A stretch of DNA of 64,000 nucleotides from Haliclona indistincta. Lineage: Eukaryota > Porifera > Demospongiae > Haplosclerida > Chalinidae. The stretch lies in assembly GCA_964017065.1 (NCBI GenBank), contig OZ024786.1, positions 8,623,047 through 8,687,046 on the forward strand, in the 5' to 3' direction. The translations under genes and the position numbers were made by a program. A model generated the notes under the pieces. The model did not search any database. It was given only the letters and a program-made list of their open reading frames with translations, and had not been told where the DNA came from. Shown here piece after piece: positions 43,848 to 55,639 of the stretch (positions are counted from its first letter, which is position 1; every line of letters begins with the position of its first letter).

Positions 43848-46800
43848 TTAATGTCTTGGTAAGGCAGTTCGTTCTTTTTCCATTTTTCGAGCTTCAGTCA
43901 TAATTCCCAATTCGCGGGTGGCAAAATGGTTAATTTCTGAATAAGGGCTTGCTCGAACCTTTTCGGTTGCGACAACACGACTGGCTGCACCATGATCAGA
44001 AGATGCAGGATTCACTGATACATATACTTTAGTGTAGTTTGGAGTGCGTTGGCATTCTTTCTCAAATGACGACTGATGCTGAATTCTTGGTGGCAAACTT
44101 GGTGCAGAACTGTTTGAAGCGCCTTCATCTGATCGGCTTCTTTGGTGGTTAACAGGAAGCGGCCTTGGTGGTAGGGGTGGAGGACCAGAGGGCGCACTGG
44201 ATCGATTCGGTCGTGCACGAGGACTTCGTGTTACAGGAGATGCTTCTCGCTGAGAGTAGTGTGTTGGAGATTGTCGTGAATCCATTTCGGCAAGCGATCT
44301 GTTTTTCCTGAATGGTGATTTCTGCCTGACGAGCTTTTCCATGCTGTCAGCGCTATTGCTAGCTCTTGGGAGCGATGGCTTCTTATCGTCTACACTGTTC
44401 TCTTCTACAACAGTTGAGAGACCAGTTTGATCATCAGAATAACCCATAGCAACATGTTGAAGTGGAAGAATTTTTCTTGTAGGCGAGCATAGAGTTTCAG
44501 GAGACACCTTTTTGGAACGAGTTGAAGATTTAGAAGAATTGGACTGCTTATGAAGATCAACTGGTCGTTTATTTACCTCAACAACGGTGTTGCCTGATTG
44601 TTCGGATAGCTCTACTTGTTCATAAGCATGCTCACGTCCAGTCACAACAACCTTACGATGATACTGCCATGATCGGACATCTTCTGTGGCTACATAGTTA
44701 GGAGACGGTTCAGGACTAGAAGAATCACTAGACAAAGGTCGATCATCTGGTAGGTCAACCTCTTCATATTCATGGCATCTTCCTGTAGCATGAAGCTTTC
44801 TTTTGTACATGTTCATAGTATTGGGATATTTTGTTTGTTGTGGCAGTGTGAATACCTGGTAGTCAGAGCTATCAGAGTTTGCTCGTGTTTGTTCATCTCT
44901 TTCGTCATCGGATGAGCTTGTTACAATTCTGCGTTCTCTGGGCTCAAGTGTGTCGTAGTTTGTTCTACTGCTTGGACGAGAGTTCGATTCAGGTTCAGGA
45001 GAAGTTAAAGGAGATCTGCTGTCAGCTTTGAGGTTAAGATGATCATACGGAGACCGACGACCTTTAGGTGGTAATTTTGGTGATGTGTGCCTATCATCAT
45101 CAGCTCTGTTGTGCTGGGTCAGTTTTGATGTTCCATGACCAGAATGTAGTGCTTGTACGCTTGACTGCATGATTTCTGAGTCAGACAACGTACCACTGTT
45201 ACTGGAGTCTTGTAATGTTCTTAAAATCGGACCAGCCAACTTGGTAAGATCATCACAAGATCGTGAGTTGTAGTCAGCAGATACAACTTTGTTTTCAACA
45301 ATGCTGGTTGTTCTTCTACGAAAAACACCGAATTCTTGATCGCTGCCAGAGTCACTGCAAGAGTTGGATGAGGAGAGAGAATGACAATGGCCGTTTCTCT
45401 GAGCGAGTCTTGGTGAGTCATTGAAACTCGGTCTTGACACATGTACTAACGGTGGTGTTCTACTGACAGGAGGAGAAGGACTACGAGAAGAAACAGGAAA
45501 TGATCCACTGCTGTCGGTACTGGGGATTGGTTTACTGCTCTCACTAAAACGAAAAGAAAAAACGGTTGAATAAATAGTTGTTGATTGTACCGTATAGCGG
45601 GAAATTTCGCGGGAGAAAATTTTCGCGAATGCACGAGATAGACCATTTCGCAAATAATATTTTCGCGAATTAGCGCTATTGTCTTATCTTTGTCAACAAC
45701 AAACAAGACATTCGCGGATAATATTTTTGCGAATAGCCTGTAATTTGCGAAATTCGCGAAAATATTCTCCCGTGAAAATGTCCCGCTATACAGTATCGCA
45801 CACTTGGTGGATGAGAAAGCACATGCATTATGATAAAAGCTATAGGTATTTCAGAGACTAAGGTGAGTGTGCAGTTAGAATTTGGGTTTGCTGTAAGGAT
45901 ACTCTATGAAACTCACATTGGAGGAGAAGCTGACGGAGACTTGGATGATGGTCTGTGTGCGCCAATGTTGACATTGGTGTATAAGTGAGGCTGCTCACCA
46001 CTGCCGTCAAGTTCTCCCTGACGAGCAGGGATTGTTACAGGTACAGCAGGTGAACTAGATCTTGGGCTCCTGTAAAAAAGACGTCATGACTCATAAGTAA
46101 CAAGTGTGAATTATGCATCCATACCTTGATTTTGACTGTGATGGTCTGATGTTCACATAACTTTGTAGTTCGGTTTGCTGCCTTACTGCTAACTGCTGCC
46201 TTGTTTCAGTAATGTTATAGTAATTCGTTGTTGTGGTAGTCATGTTAGCAGAGATACGCTGCACGTCGACGAAATCATCATCAGAATCTTCTGTGTCAGG
46301 GGTTGCTCTTGTGGGGCTAACTGGTAGCTTAGACTGATCTGGATGCATTGAAAGAGGAGGGATAGCGCCACTTGACGTGCGATTGTAGTAGCTATGGTAG
46401 TCGTATGGAGTCTGAGAATTGTCTGAATAGTTGTCTGTCTGAGGAAGGGGCAGAGGAGGAAGCTGGCGTGCAGTCCCACCGGCACCAGGGATCATGGTCT
46501 CAGCCATGTTATAGTAGTAGCGATCAGTCACGATGTCAGTTGAACTGTTAGAGTGTTTAATCTTGTTGCCCGACGGATTGTAGCCATCATCCTGCATTAC
46601 AGCATGTGAGCGTGGTCGGCTGAAGTCATCAAGCGAAGGGCGTTGATGAACTTTTAATGAGCGCCCGGTATTTTCATAAACTCGCGGTGCGTCTTGTTGT
46701 AGACTACGTCGTGTTCCGACTCTTGAATGCAATGATGTACCGGACTTTTCGCCGGATCTGATTCTCTGGAGAATAGCATGTTCCTGTGTCATTCGACGGC

Positions 46801-47097
46801 CCATTCGATCATCTGTAAAGATGGGTCTGTGATGAGAAAGATCGTTGAAGACCGCTCGTACTCTGTCATTATCCTCTGTGTTCAAAACATACAAGAACTC
46901 TCCTGTGGGACACTTTGAACCTAAGGAAAGAAGAGATAATTTGTCAAGCATCATTGAACCTGGTGGTTGGTTCATTTTGTCTATAATTATAAGTGCTTAT
47001 AAGTATGATGTACCAGGCAATTGGCTAATTTAGACAGTGCTTGCTGTATAAGGTTCGATGAAGTTCAATGAACTGTGCTTAAACTACCATATATGAG

Positions 47098-47128
<31 letters not shown>

Positions 47129-50100
47129 TGTGCCTGTTACTATTACTGACTGACCTGTTTCGAATCGAAATGCATCACTACCCCCGAACTTTCGAATGTG
47201 CAGAATTTGCCATGAGCACTGGCACCTAGCCGGTGTTTCATTCGTGGTTATTGTGAATGCAGTGTTACGGATACGGATAAAGCCTCTTCCAGCCTTGAGG
47301 GTATTCTGCTTGTACGGAATAGAGATAGCAAACACTAATTCTGTAAATAGAGAAAGAGGATAGAAGATGAGTAAACAACACAATGATGCTGCATGTTAGT
47401 ACTTTGATCAGGATAAGGAGGCAACTAGTCTGATATGGTCTGCAAACAAAAGGCTTCACTATACCCTCCGGTCATACAGACATTGGTAGATCAACACAAC
47501 ATACAAGTAGTTAAGCACCATTTATGATGTGCTATAATTAAATTTTACTGCTTGTAGCATGCACATTTAAGGACTGTGTACAAGTAATGGAGGTATTTAC
47601 TAAAAGCCCAGAGGTGTGGTATGTGTATAGGCTTCAATTATGGTAAGGGTGAGGCGTCACAGTGTATAGAAGAACACATATGGTTTGCCTAAGCTATAAC
47701 TATAGCTGTATCACTATAAAACTAAACAACATTGGATTATGTTTTATCAGATATTGGGAACAACTACACGATTGTTCATAGAGCAATCTTAGTGTTAGCT
47801 CACATAATGATATTCATTGGCTACGTTATTCATACATTGTGAGGTGAGGCGTGACACTCAAAACCCACCAGAGGGTAACACGATGCCATACCATCATACC
47901 AGCAATTCTAATGATAAATCTAGCTAAGGAAACACAACAACACTCTGTTTCTGTAGAGAGTACCAGCAGTACAATGACATAACTACAGTAAGCAGCAACG
48001 CTTTGTTTAGTACTGGGTAGGGTTGTATAGCTACACTCTGTCTCATGCTCAAGTAACAGTATCTATCCATAATTGAGTGAATACGGACATACCAATCCTT
48101 ACAGTGTACAGAGTACAGACATTGAGGAATACAAGAGGGAATTGAAAGGCTCAACCTGAACAAAAGGGATTCTATGTTTGTTAACAGTCTATTGACATTT
48201 CAACAGAAGATGACAGGCACCTCGTCCGGCACCCATCATTAGAATTCTCACTATGTAGACACAATCGTACCTTTGCCAAGGTACTCGTGAATGACGTGAC
48301 TCCAATCTTGCAAAGTAGCTGCTGAATCAGCTGCAAAGCATTCCGTGATACCAGTTGTAATGATGGCGAATGCAAATTTTTCTCCATCAAGTTTCATAGT
48401 GTTGTCAAGACCGCCATAATCCTCAATGCACACTTGTGTAATCTCATTGGCAGGACTGGCAGGCTGTTCCCGGTAAACAGTGAAGCTGAGCCGACCAGCA
48501 GCTGTGATCTTGAACTCCACATACCGATTGCGCCACTAAAGAAAAGAAATTAACATGTAAACAATATGTCAATGTTAATGATGAAGTGACAATAAACCAT
48601 CACACTATTCATCATCTGTTTACTCATTGTGTTTAGAAAACAAGGATTAACACAAAGTACAGGAAAAACAAATGACTGAACAGTTAAATTGGTAACAGAA
48701 ACCTTGTTAAGAATCTTATGTGTGTCCTATTTACACTGATCAACACTTTACTGACTCAGACGTAACAAATACCTGCCAGAGAATAGTCTTAGCAACACTC
48801 ATTATCCAAAAGGTCGCTGGGATAGCAAACCACAGACAGGAGCATTAATTCTCTGTTTAGGTGAACAAGACTTCCTGTTATAATCCTGTCTAGCCTCTTT
48901 ACCATCAGATATACCGTTAATGACGTCAAATTTACACTAGTACATGTACTGTTATGTGTACACATACTGGTTGCTATGGTAGTAGCCGGTATATGGTATC
49001 AGAACTTCCTGTCAGTACTGACATAACTTATTAGTGACTATAGCTGGTGTAAGACACTCACATGCTCATTGAGGTTACTAATATACCTTAGAAATGTAAT
49101 TAAAGTGACTTCCTGTCTGCCGCTATTACTATACACAACTTATACTGTGTATTATTAGCAAAGGAAAGAAGGGCATGAAGACGTTGGCAGTGAAAGAACG
49201 TTTAGTAATTTGCAACACAATAAGTAGGTTATGAAATTGGCACTTAGACTAAATTGTAACGCAATTGTCAGAAATCTTACAACAATGCATCGTTGTTCTG
49301 TTTCAACAAATTAAGACTATTTCATCCCCACACTTTTTGTAAATTTACACAAAATTGAAAACTGCTGACATGCTAACAAAAACTATTGATACAACTATCA
49401 ACACACAAACCAATACAACAGCTACTAAGGACGGTATATTCCAATGTCAACATTATTATAATTTGCACTAATAATACGTAATAGAGACAGGCATTTTCTC
49501 ACTGCATGCATGTGTCGTTCGTGCACGTACAATAATAATTGTTTAAAATTATATTACAGCATTCTCCATCAGTAGAAGCGTTGGTTACTAAACAGCTATG
49601 GGGGAGACACTGTAAATGCTGTCAAATTGTACACTATCTATTACATAACTACCATCACAGGCTATCATGGTAAAGATCAGCATAAACACTAGCACAATAT
49701 AAACACATTACTTACTTACCAACACAATGCAATGTCATACAATGTTTCCTAAGCAGAGCATGATCATTCATCACCATTCAAGTGAGTGAAAACATCCATT
49801 TGAATATAATACTAACAAGCAATTCGAAATTAATGATCTTTCAATCATAAAACATTCCACACTAATAAGCATACTGAGGTCTGTTACAACACCAGTGAAC
49901 TAGCTGATTGAGTGCATACCAACACATTGACAAACACTTGTGAGAGGTTGATATGATGTAGGTACTTGGAGTATTGAACTAGTATTAGCTAGTATTAGCA
50001 AATACCAACAGAAGGGATTTCAAAGCTCATTTCAAACTATTTGGCTACCTCAGGTGAAAGATATTTGACCAATTATTCAGTAGTCATAATTTTGGCAAAT

Positions 50101-51425
50101 GGCTCAAAATTAATACCAAAGTGTAAGCCAAGAAAAAAGCTGACAATGAGAGAAGAGTTTCAGTGAAGCATCTATGGATACCACGCTAATGACACCAGTA
50201 TCATTAATCTTTGTAGTAAGATAACAGACTACTACTATTTCAAAATATGAACAGAATTCCATTAGAACACATTATAGAGTAGATATTGCAGCTGTCCTCA
50301 GAGACAATTTGGCAACACTGAGCACTAACGCCAGCATAAAGTGATAAGTGGGAGTGGTCATAATTCATGAGGCATGCATTACTTCATGGGAACAGATTGT
50401 AAAACACCTGTTAAGGAGACAAAACTAGTAGATCCTGACAAACATATCCACATCTTGTTGCACAAAATGATGACCTTTGCCTGAATCGATTTATTCATGA
50501 CAATTTCCAGTCTCAATGTATTGTATTGCAAAATGCTCTAAGCTGCCATCACGGATCATTATAAACAAGCTATGTATAGCAATGACTGTGACAACTGTAG
50601 TACTTGTCTTAACAGCTCACACATGTGCTGTGTGCATAGTAAGATAGCAAGGCAATGAAGCATAGCCAGATATCAAAATAACTATCGACGCTTATTATCC
50701 CAAACAGATAAGCAGACCTACACTGATATTGTCTTTAAAATGCAATTTTTCAAGAACATAGCATTTGTATCTGTTTTGATTTTGCTAGAAGCTGTGGGCT
50801 TTCCCCTGATGGCGTGCACAGCAGTTGTCAACAAGAGAAAACAAGATTTCTACAGCAATAACCTCGAGGTGTACGTGACCAACTAGACAAGCTATGAACT
50901 GAGTCAGGCTAGCACTTCCTGAAGTGCTTTGGTGTTAAGAGAGGTGTGAAAATGGATGCCGTCACTAGACAAAGAAGCTAAGGAATGCTGTGCCAGTGTT
51001 TTGGGGACACACACACCAAAAACAGAGGTTGGGTCATAAACAAGATAAATCTCAGACTATAAGTTAATCAGGTAGTGCACACAGTGATGAGTTAGTAATA
51101 AACACATTCCAGACCTGACTGGATTCAGGACACAAACTAGATGATATTTGAGTTGATTTACAATTCAACAATAACAAAGATTTGATTAGCTATCTCCAGT
51201 CTCAAAACAGGCAACCATACTGCATGTAGGCACCTGGCCCTAGCTGCAGCGAACCCTTGCTGCACGACACTAGACCACTGTACTTTATGATGCAGTAGTC
51301 TAACTGTAGCTATGGCTCACTCTGGTGGTTATCATTCTAGGTTCTCTGTACTTGAGCTGTCCAGCTTTGATAATCTGATCCGATCTCCCAAATTCCATGG
51401 TCTGCTGTCGATGCGCCGCCATCAT
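43848..51425 (-). CDS. IRS/DOK-type adaptor: PH domain, PTB domain, tyrosine-rich tail, 1066 aa
   Basis: Six exons close in frame: 51321-51425, 48271-48535, 47155-47340, 46125-46920, 45917-46069 and 43848-45543. The PH domain (about 18-122) starts IIKAGQLKYREP and ends LQDWSHVIHEYLGK. The IRS-type PTB (about 124-215) has SWQILHIRKFG, FRFETG and CPTGEFLYVL. The long tail holds candidate SH2 sites: YENT, YVNI and YTNV (Grb2-like YxN), YYNM (PI3-kinase-like YxxM), plus YEEVDL, YEQVEL, YDHLNL, YSEI and YTKV. It also has Pro-rich SH3-type stretches (PPPLPPRPLP). By family it would sit under a receptor tyrosine kinase at the membrane. Length and YxxM favour IRS; the PTB looks DOK/IRS in general. 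Intron 1 is 2.8 kb. Confidence 0.88.
45590..45793. mobile_element. 204-bp MITE with CGTATAGCGGGA ends
   Basis: The ends CCGTATAGCGGG and, inverted, CTGTATAGCGGG carry TA on both sides, and long arms rich in TTCGCGAA follow. It is in intron 5 of the adaptor gene. End type matches 14794-14979. Confidence 0.8.
47102..47128. repeat. (CA)n microsatellite
   Basis: A short run of AC dinucleotides in intron 3 of the adaptor gene. Confidence 0.9.
48536..51320. other. intron 1 of the PH-PTB adaptor gene
   Basis: 2.8 kb of AT-rich sequence between the exon ending at 51321 and the one starting at 48535. I see no exon, RNA gene or clear transposon in it. It could hold enhancers. Confidence 0.6.
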
Positions 51426-51581
51426 GATTCGGTGATTGCTCACCGCAGTTCCGGAACGAGTGTGTAGCTAGAATACGGCTCGTTGATACTATAGCAGACT
51501 GCAAACACTGTAGCGCTTTTAGTAGCTGGTAAGCTAAATAAGCACGTCTGCGGTGGAGGGGCAGGTTGGTAACCTCAGTCG
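51426..51581. promoter_or_regulatory. divergent promoter between the adaptor and the proline-rich gene
   Basis: The start codons 51425 (minus) and 51582 or 51714 (plus) are only 156 to 288 bp apart, so both genes probably share a bidirectional promoter. ATGATGGCGGCG at the adaptor start resembles the AAGATGGCGGC (YY1-type) motif that surrounds many start sites. No TATA box is visible. Confidence 0.55.
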
Positions 51582-51713
51582 ATGGAATGCTGCTTTATGA
51601 ATTCCATCATAAATAATCGAGAACGCCCCTCGCCCACACAAACCAAGCACGTGGTCCTTTTTAATAACTTTAACTTTAATATTTCCACGTGTCTTACTAT
51701 ACTATGGAGCGCT

Positions 51714-54070
51714 ATGGAGATGTGGCACTATTCTTTGCCTGTCACTGGAGCACCACCACCGCTACCGCCGTCTTTCTCTCTTCCTCCACCTCACGTCACT
51801 AACTTTTCTCCTCAGTTTCAGCAACATGGCGGTGCTTTGCTTCCGCTACCATTTCCACCAAGCTCAACCATGTATCCTCCTCATTTTCTCCCACCGCCAT
51901 TACATCCTCCCCAGCCTGATCCGGTCGATATATGGAAGGAAGGAATTTCTCAACCTCAGCAAGATGCGTCTACCAAATTATCTGTTAGTTAATGCATCTA
52001 CATAAAAATTATTCATAATCATGTGCCTATTGCTCTGAGCTTGTATACTTGGGCTTAGTGACGGAGGCATGTTATCAATACAAGACATGCTCATTGCTTG
52101 ACACAACATCACTTTGTTGCATGCTTTAATGGGTGCGTACCACATCAAGTGTTTCTCATTGAACTCAGTGTGTACATTGGAGACCTACCAGAACTTGTGC
52201 ATTTTGCATGAGGTATGCATTTTCATATGTCTGTATAATGCACCTATCAATGTCACACACCACCACCCCCAACACTGGGTGAGGTGGGGATTTTTACTTG
52301 CGGGTTTTACAATGTCCCAGGGGTGGGGGAGCTGCTGGCATGCAAATCCCCTACATATCCCCCACTTGGTCCCTACTGGTGCACAGTTCAAACAGAGAAC
52401 ACTATGTTATATGTCTGCATTTTGTATGTTTACTAAAGTCCAATCTGCATTAGACGTACTCTATGATGCATTTTTATGTGCTAGCTTTTGTCTCTCTGTA
52501 TGCCGCCATTTTCAACTTTGATGATACAATAAAATGACACCACAGTGAGCCCTCTCATCCCTCTATAATGGACACTTACAGAATCCCAAATATAACCCAC
52601 AGAATGTATAATAAACCCCTGACCAGAGGACACCCTCTCTATAATGGACGATTTTTGTTGATCCTGATGGTGTCCGCCTTAGAGTGCTCCACTGTAGTTG
52701 CCTCTGATACAGGTTGGGGGGCTCAATAATTTACTTGTACATTATAAAACGATAATAGATTTATGCATGTGGATTTAGTGTAGCGTACTAATACAGCAAC
52801 TACACACTATTTTGCTCCCTAAGCGTATACTGTTGACTGCTCTCTCTGTGTTCTTACAAGTATAAAATTGATTCAAATTATGTCTATGAACATGTGTTTT
52901 ACTTTGAAATCAAGACTTGTGCTTAGACGGGGAATATATGCATGTAGGTACTTCTCTCGACTATGTGTCAGATATTTCTTTGTATGTGCATGTATGGATT
53001 ATTTCTTGTGTAGTAAAAATAATTTCATGTACATTATATGTAGGTGTAAATGTTGTGTAGTACATGTATTATGACAGTACTAATTTTCTTACCTTGCTCC
53101 TCCTCCTCTTACCTTGCTCCTCCTCCTCTTACCTTGCTCCTCCTCCTCTTACCTTGCTCCTCCTCCTCTTACTTTGCTCCTCCTCCTCTTACCTTGCTCC
53201 TCCTCCTCTTACCTTGCTCCTCCTCCTCTTACCTTGCTCCTCCCCTAATTCACAGATTCCAGAAACACACTCTATAATAAATCAAACACATAGCTCCTTG
53301 TCCACACTACTGTCTCTACACAATCAATTACAATCTGTATCCGCCGGCAGCACAGCTTCTGAGAATCTTTGGAATCAAGTTTGGTCATTAAAGGTACATC
53401 AACAGCAAGTGTTGTTTAGGGTATTTGTGTAGCTTAAAACATGAAGCTATTACTAATTCTTGCAAGTTTCAAACAAGGCGTCATAATTACAGTAGAACCC
53501 CTCTTAGCAGACACTCTCATCCCTCTATAATGGACACTTAACTGAATCCCAAATATTGAGGGGTTATTATAGGTTACCTCATATTGTATAATAAACCCCT
53601 GACCAGAGGACACCCTCTCTATAATGGAAGATTTTTGTTGGTCCCAATAGTGTCCATCTTAGAGTCTTATAGAGGTTCCACTGTATAATTCTTAACCACT
53701 TTACAAATTTTTGAAGTAAAACCCTCCAAATTTGTTTGTTATAGTATTTGTCTCTTTTCAACAGAACCATGTTCATCATTGCATGTCACATTTGTCAGAT
53801 GATGTTGTCAAGTCAATGACCAATAGGATACATTGTCGGAAATTACAGCGGGTTAGTGTGCTCATTGTATTCAGCATGACTAGTGTCTTTTACATAATAC
53901 TTATTATGAAGGGTCGGAGATCACGATGTCTATTGAGGCATGTCAGAGAGAAGGAGCAGCAGCTGATGGAGGCAGACAGGGCCAGCAGTGAATGGCTAGC
54001 TGAGAGGAGGAGAAAGGAACTGAAAATGAAGTTGGTTAGCTATTTACTTTATCATTGTACAACTGTATAG
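51714..54070 (+). CDS. proline-rich, coiled-coil protein (tentatively PDCD7/U11-59K-like)
   Basis: Exons 51714-51983, 53256-53393, 53765-53851 and 53912 onward share phase 0. The first encodes a Pro-rich N-terminus (PPPLPPSFSLPPP, LPPPLHPPQPDP). The second ends ENLWNQVWSLK. The third and fourth give a basic, charged helix (MTNRIHCRKLQR, then RRSRCLLRHVREKEQQLMEA and EWLAERRRKELKMK). A Pro-rich N-terminus followed by an Arg-rich coiled coil is the plan of PDCD7, a minor-spliceosome protein, but the match is loose. After KMK the frame either reads through to TAG at 54068-54070, with AATAAA at about 54095, or splices at 54030 to an exon I did not find. An in-frame upstream ATG at 51582 is possible. 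Introns hold two MITEs and a minisatellite. Confidence 0.5.
52543..52694. mobile_element. CAGTGGAACC-family MITE, copy 2
   Basis: It shares 'taatggacactta', 'cccctgaccagaggacaccctc' (in part) and 'gatttttgttg' with copies at 26377 and 53490, and ends 'ctccactg' before TA. The left end is weaker. Confidence 0.7.
53091..53245. repeat. 20-bp pyrimidine-rich minisatellite before an acceptor
   Basis: Nearly eight direct copies of the unit 'accttgctcctcctcctctt' end about 10 bp before the CACAG acceptor at 53255. The + ORFs 53050 and 53064 over it are repeat translation. Confidence 0.95.
53490..53683. mobile_element. CAGTGGAACC-family MITE, copy 3
   Basis: The ends are CAGTAGAACCCCTCTTA and, inverted, CAGTGGAACCTCTATAA, with TA on both sides. 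It is the fullest of the three copies and lies in the intron before exon 3 of the proline-rich gene. Confidence 0.8.
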
Positions 54071-54519
54071 CTGTTTTGCTGGTCAAATACCTAAATAAAA
54101 ATTTTATGTGTTCTTATGAACATGTAAGAAGGTGTTTTTACGTAAGGTGTTCTTTTGTTGCCTTGCGGGCCCCATGGGACTAGACTGTCTTCCCTAGACA
54201 AGTTAGAGTGTTCTGACGATAGCTTCGTGTCATCATTTTGATCGCCATGTGGAATTTTGGGTTATCATTGATTTTCACAATTTTTTGTCAAGTTAATTTT
54301 TGACACACAAGTACTTTTCGAAAATTAAAACATCCACATCAAAATAACCGGCTATATGGCAACAGTAGTTAGTGGTATGGAACATTCATGTATGCAAAGC
54401 TGACCAAAAGGTCTGACATTATTTTATTAGTTATCATCGTAAAAACTGTTGTCAAGATGAGCCCACATTGATCAAACGACCCTGTGAGCTATCTAGTGTC
54501 CATATAATAGTTAGACAGC

Positions 54520-54790
54520 GCATCCAAGAATGTACACGATTTGGAAGTCTGAGAGCCGTTGTTATATGGCATCCAAGCGTAGTGAGGGCGTGATGCGAGG
54601 TCGATTGGATGCTCTGTCTAACTCCATAGCAACAGCAAACAGAAACTAGAGCAAGGACACGCGAGTGCTATAAAAATTATCACAGAACCTGTAAACTGCG
54701 CCACGTAGTGGGATTCCATTATGAGATCGTGGCAGTGGCAGAATTCCGTATTGAGCTATGGACTATAGACCAAAACTATGAGTTAACGAG
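54520..54790. repeat. dispersed repeat, paralogous to 6644-6970
   Basis: See 6644-6970 for the shared blocks. It lies downstream of the proline-rich gene. Nothing else is recognised between 54100 and 55050. Confidence 0.6.
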
Positions 54791-55053
54791 CAAGCGAACA
54801 GCTCGTCAAAGAGAGAAGATCAATGGAGATGCCGACACCAATAACCAATTGCTGTTGAGACTCAGTGAATCGTAAGGATACAAGGTACAGATTGAGACCT
54901 GAGCTATCAATGTGCTGCTAAACACTCACACAAGCACACGTTACTGTGAGACAGAAATCGAGTACGATACAATCAACTTTCCTGCATAAGAGCAAGAGTA
55001 GCACATGTCAGATCAAGGCAACTTACTCTGATAAGAGCACGAACTAGAGCTAC

Positions 55054-55528
55054 CGTAGATTGGGAAATATTCGTCAGTTAAATTTTTGCGTTAAATAATT
55101 TTCGTTGCTCAGCTTACCATCGAAAATTTATCTCGACGAAGTTTTATTAACCGGTGAAGGTACTTGCTCTTTATAGGTTTTATGGTACTCACACTAATCA
55201 ACTCAACCCAATATTATCCTGTATCTTTGAGCAGTTGCTGCTGCTCCATGCCGTCGAGCATACTCGGCAATCTCTGCTCGAAGTGCTAGGCTATATTGTT
55301 GGTATGGCTCGCGCTTGGCATTCTTTTTTCCTCCTAGTGCTTCAGGTACTTGCTTGTTCGCCTTGGCAGTGGCTCGTTAAGTTATTGTCGAAGAGAAGGG
55401 CTCTTTTGGATCAGGTAAATCGTTGGCTTGCTTGTATAGACATTCAACAAGTGGACAACGGGCGTTACTCGCAGCGTGCAATTTTTGGAGCTAAAATTAT
55501 TCGGTGTTAAAAATATTCCCAATCTACG
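55054..55528. mobile_element. 475-bp MITE with CGTAGATTGGGA ends
   Basis: Inverted ends CGTAGATTGGGAAATATT and AATATTCCCAATCTACG enclose a 118-codon + strand ORF (55154-55510) that spans most of the element. The ORF product has hydrophobic and Leu-rich stretches and resembles nothing I know. TA precedes the left end closely, but the right flank is unclear. Confidence 0.65.
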
Positions 55529-55639
55529 ATGATCATGTAGAAATGATGCTGAGACAAGACGGGACACGGCATAGTGCATTATCAAGAGGACTGATGGCAG
55601 CATTACAGATCTTAGCATTGCAAGAAGAGAGAATATATC

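Noticed and set aside
52114..52521. 135-aa plus ORF
   Set aside because: Lies in an intron, shows no known motif and no exon signals of its own.
53050..53432. Leu/Ser/Pro-rich ORFs
   Set aside because: Translation of the 20-bp minisatellite plus the true exon 2 in one frame.
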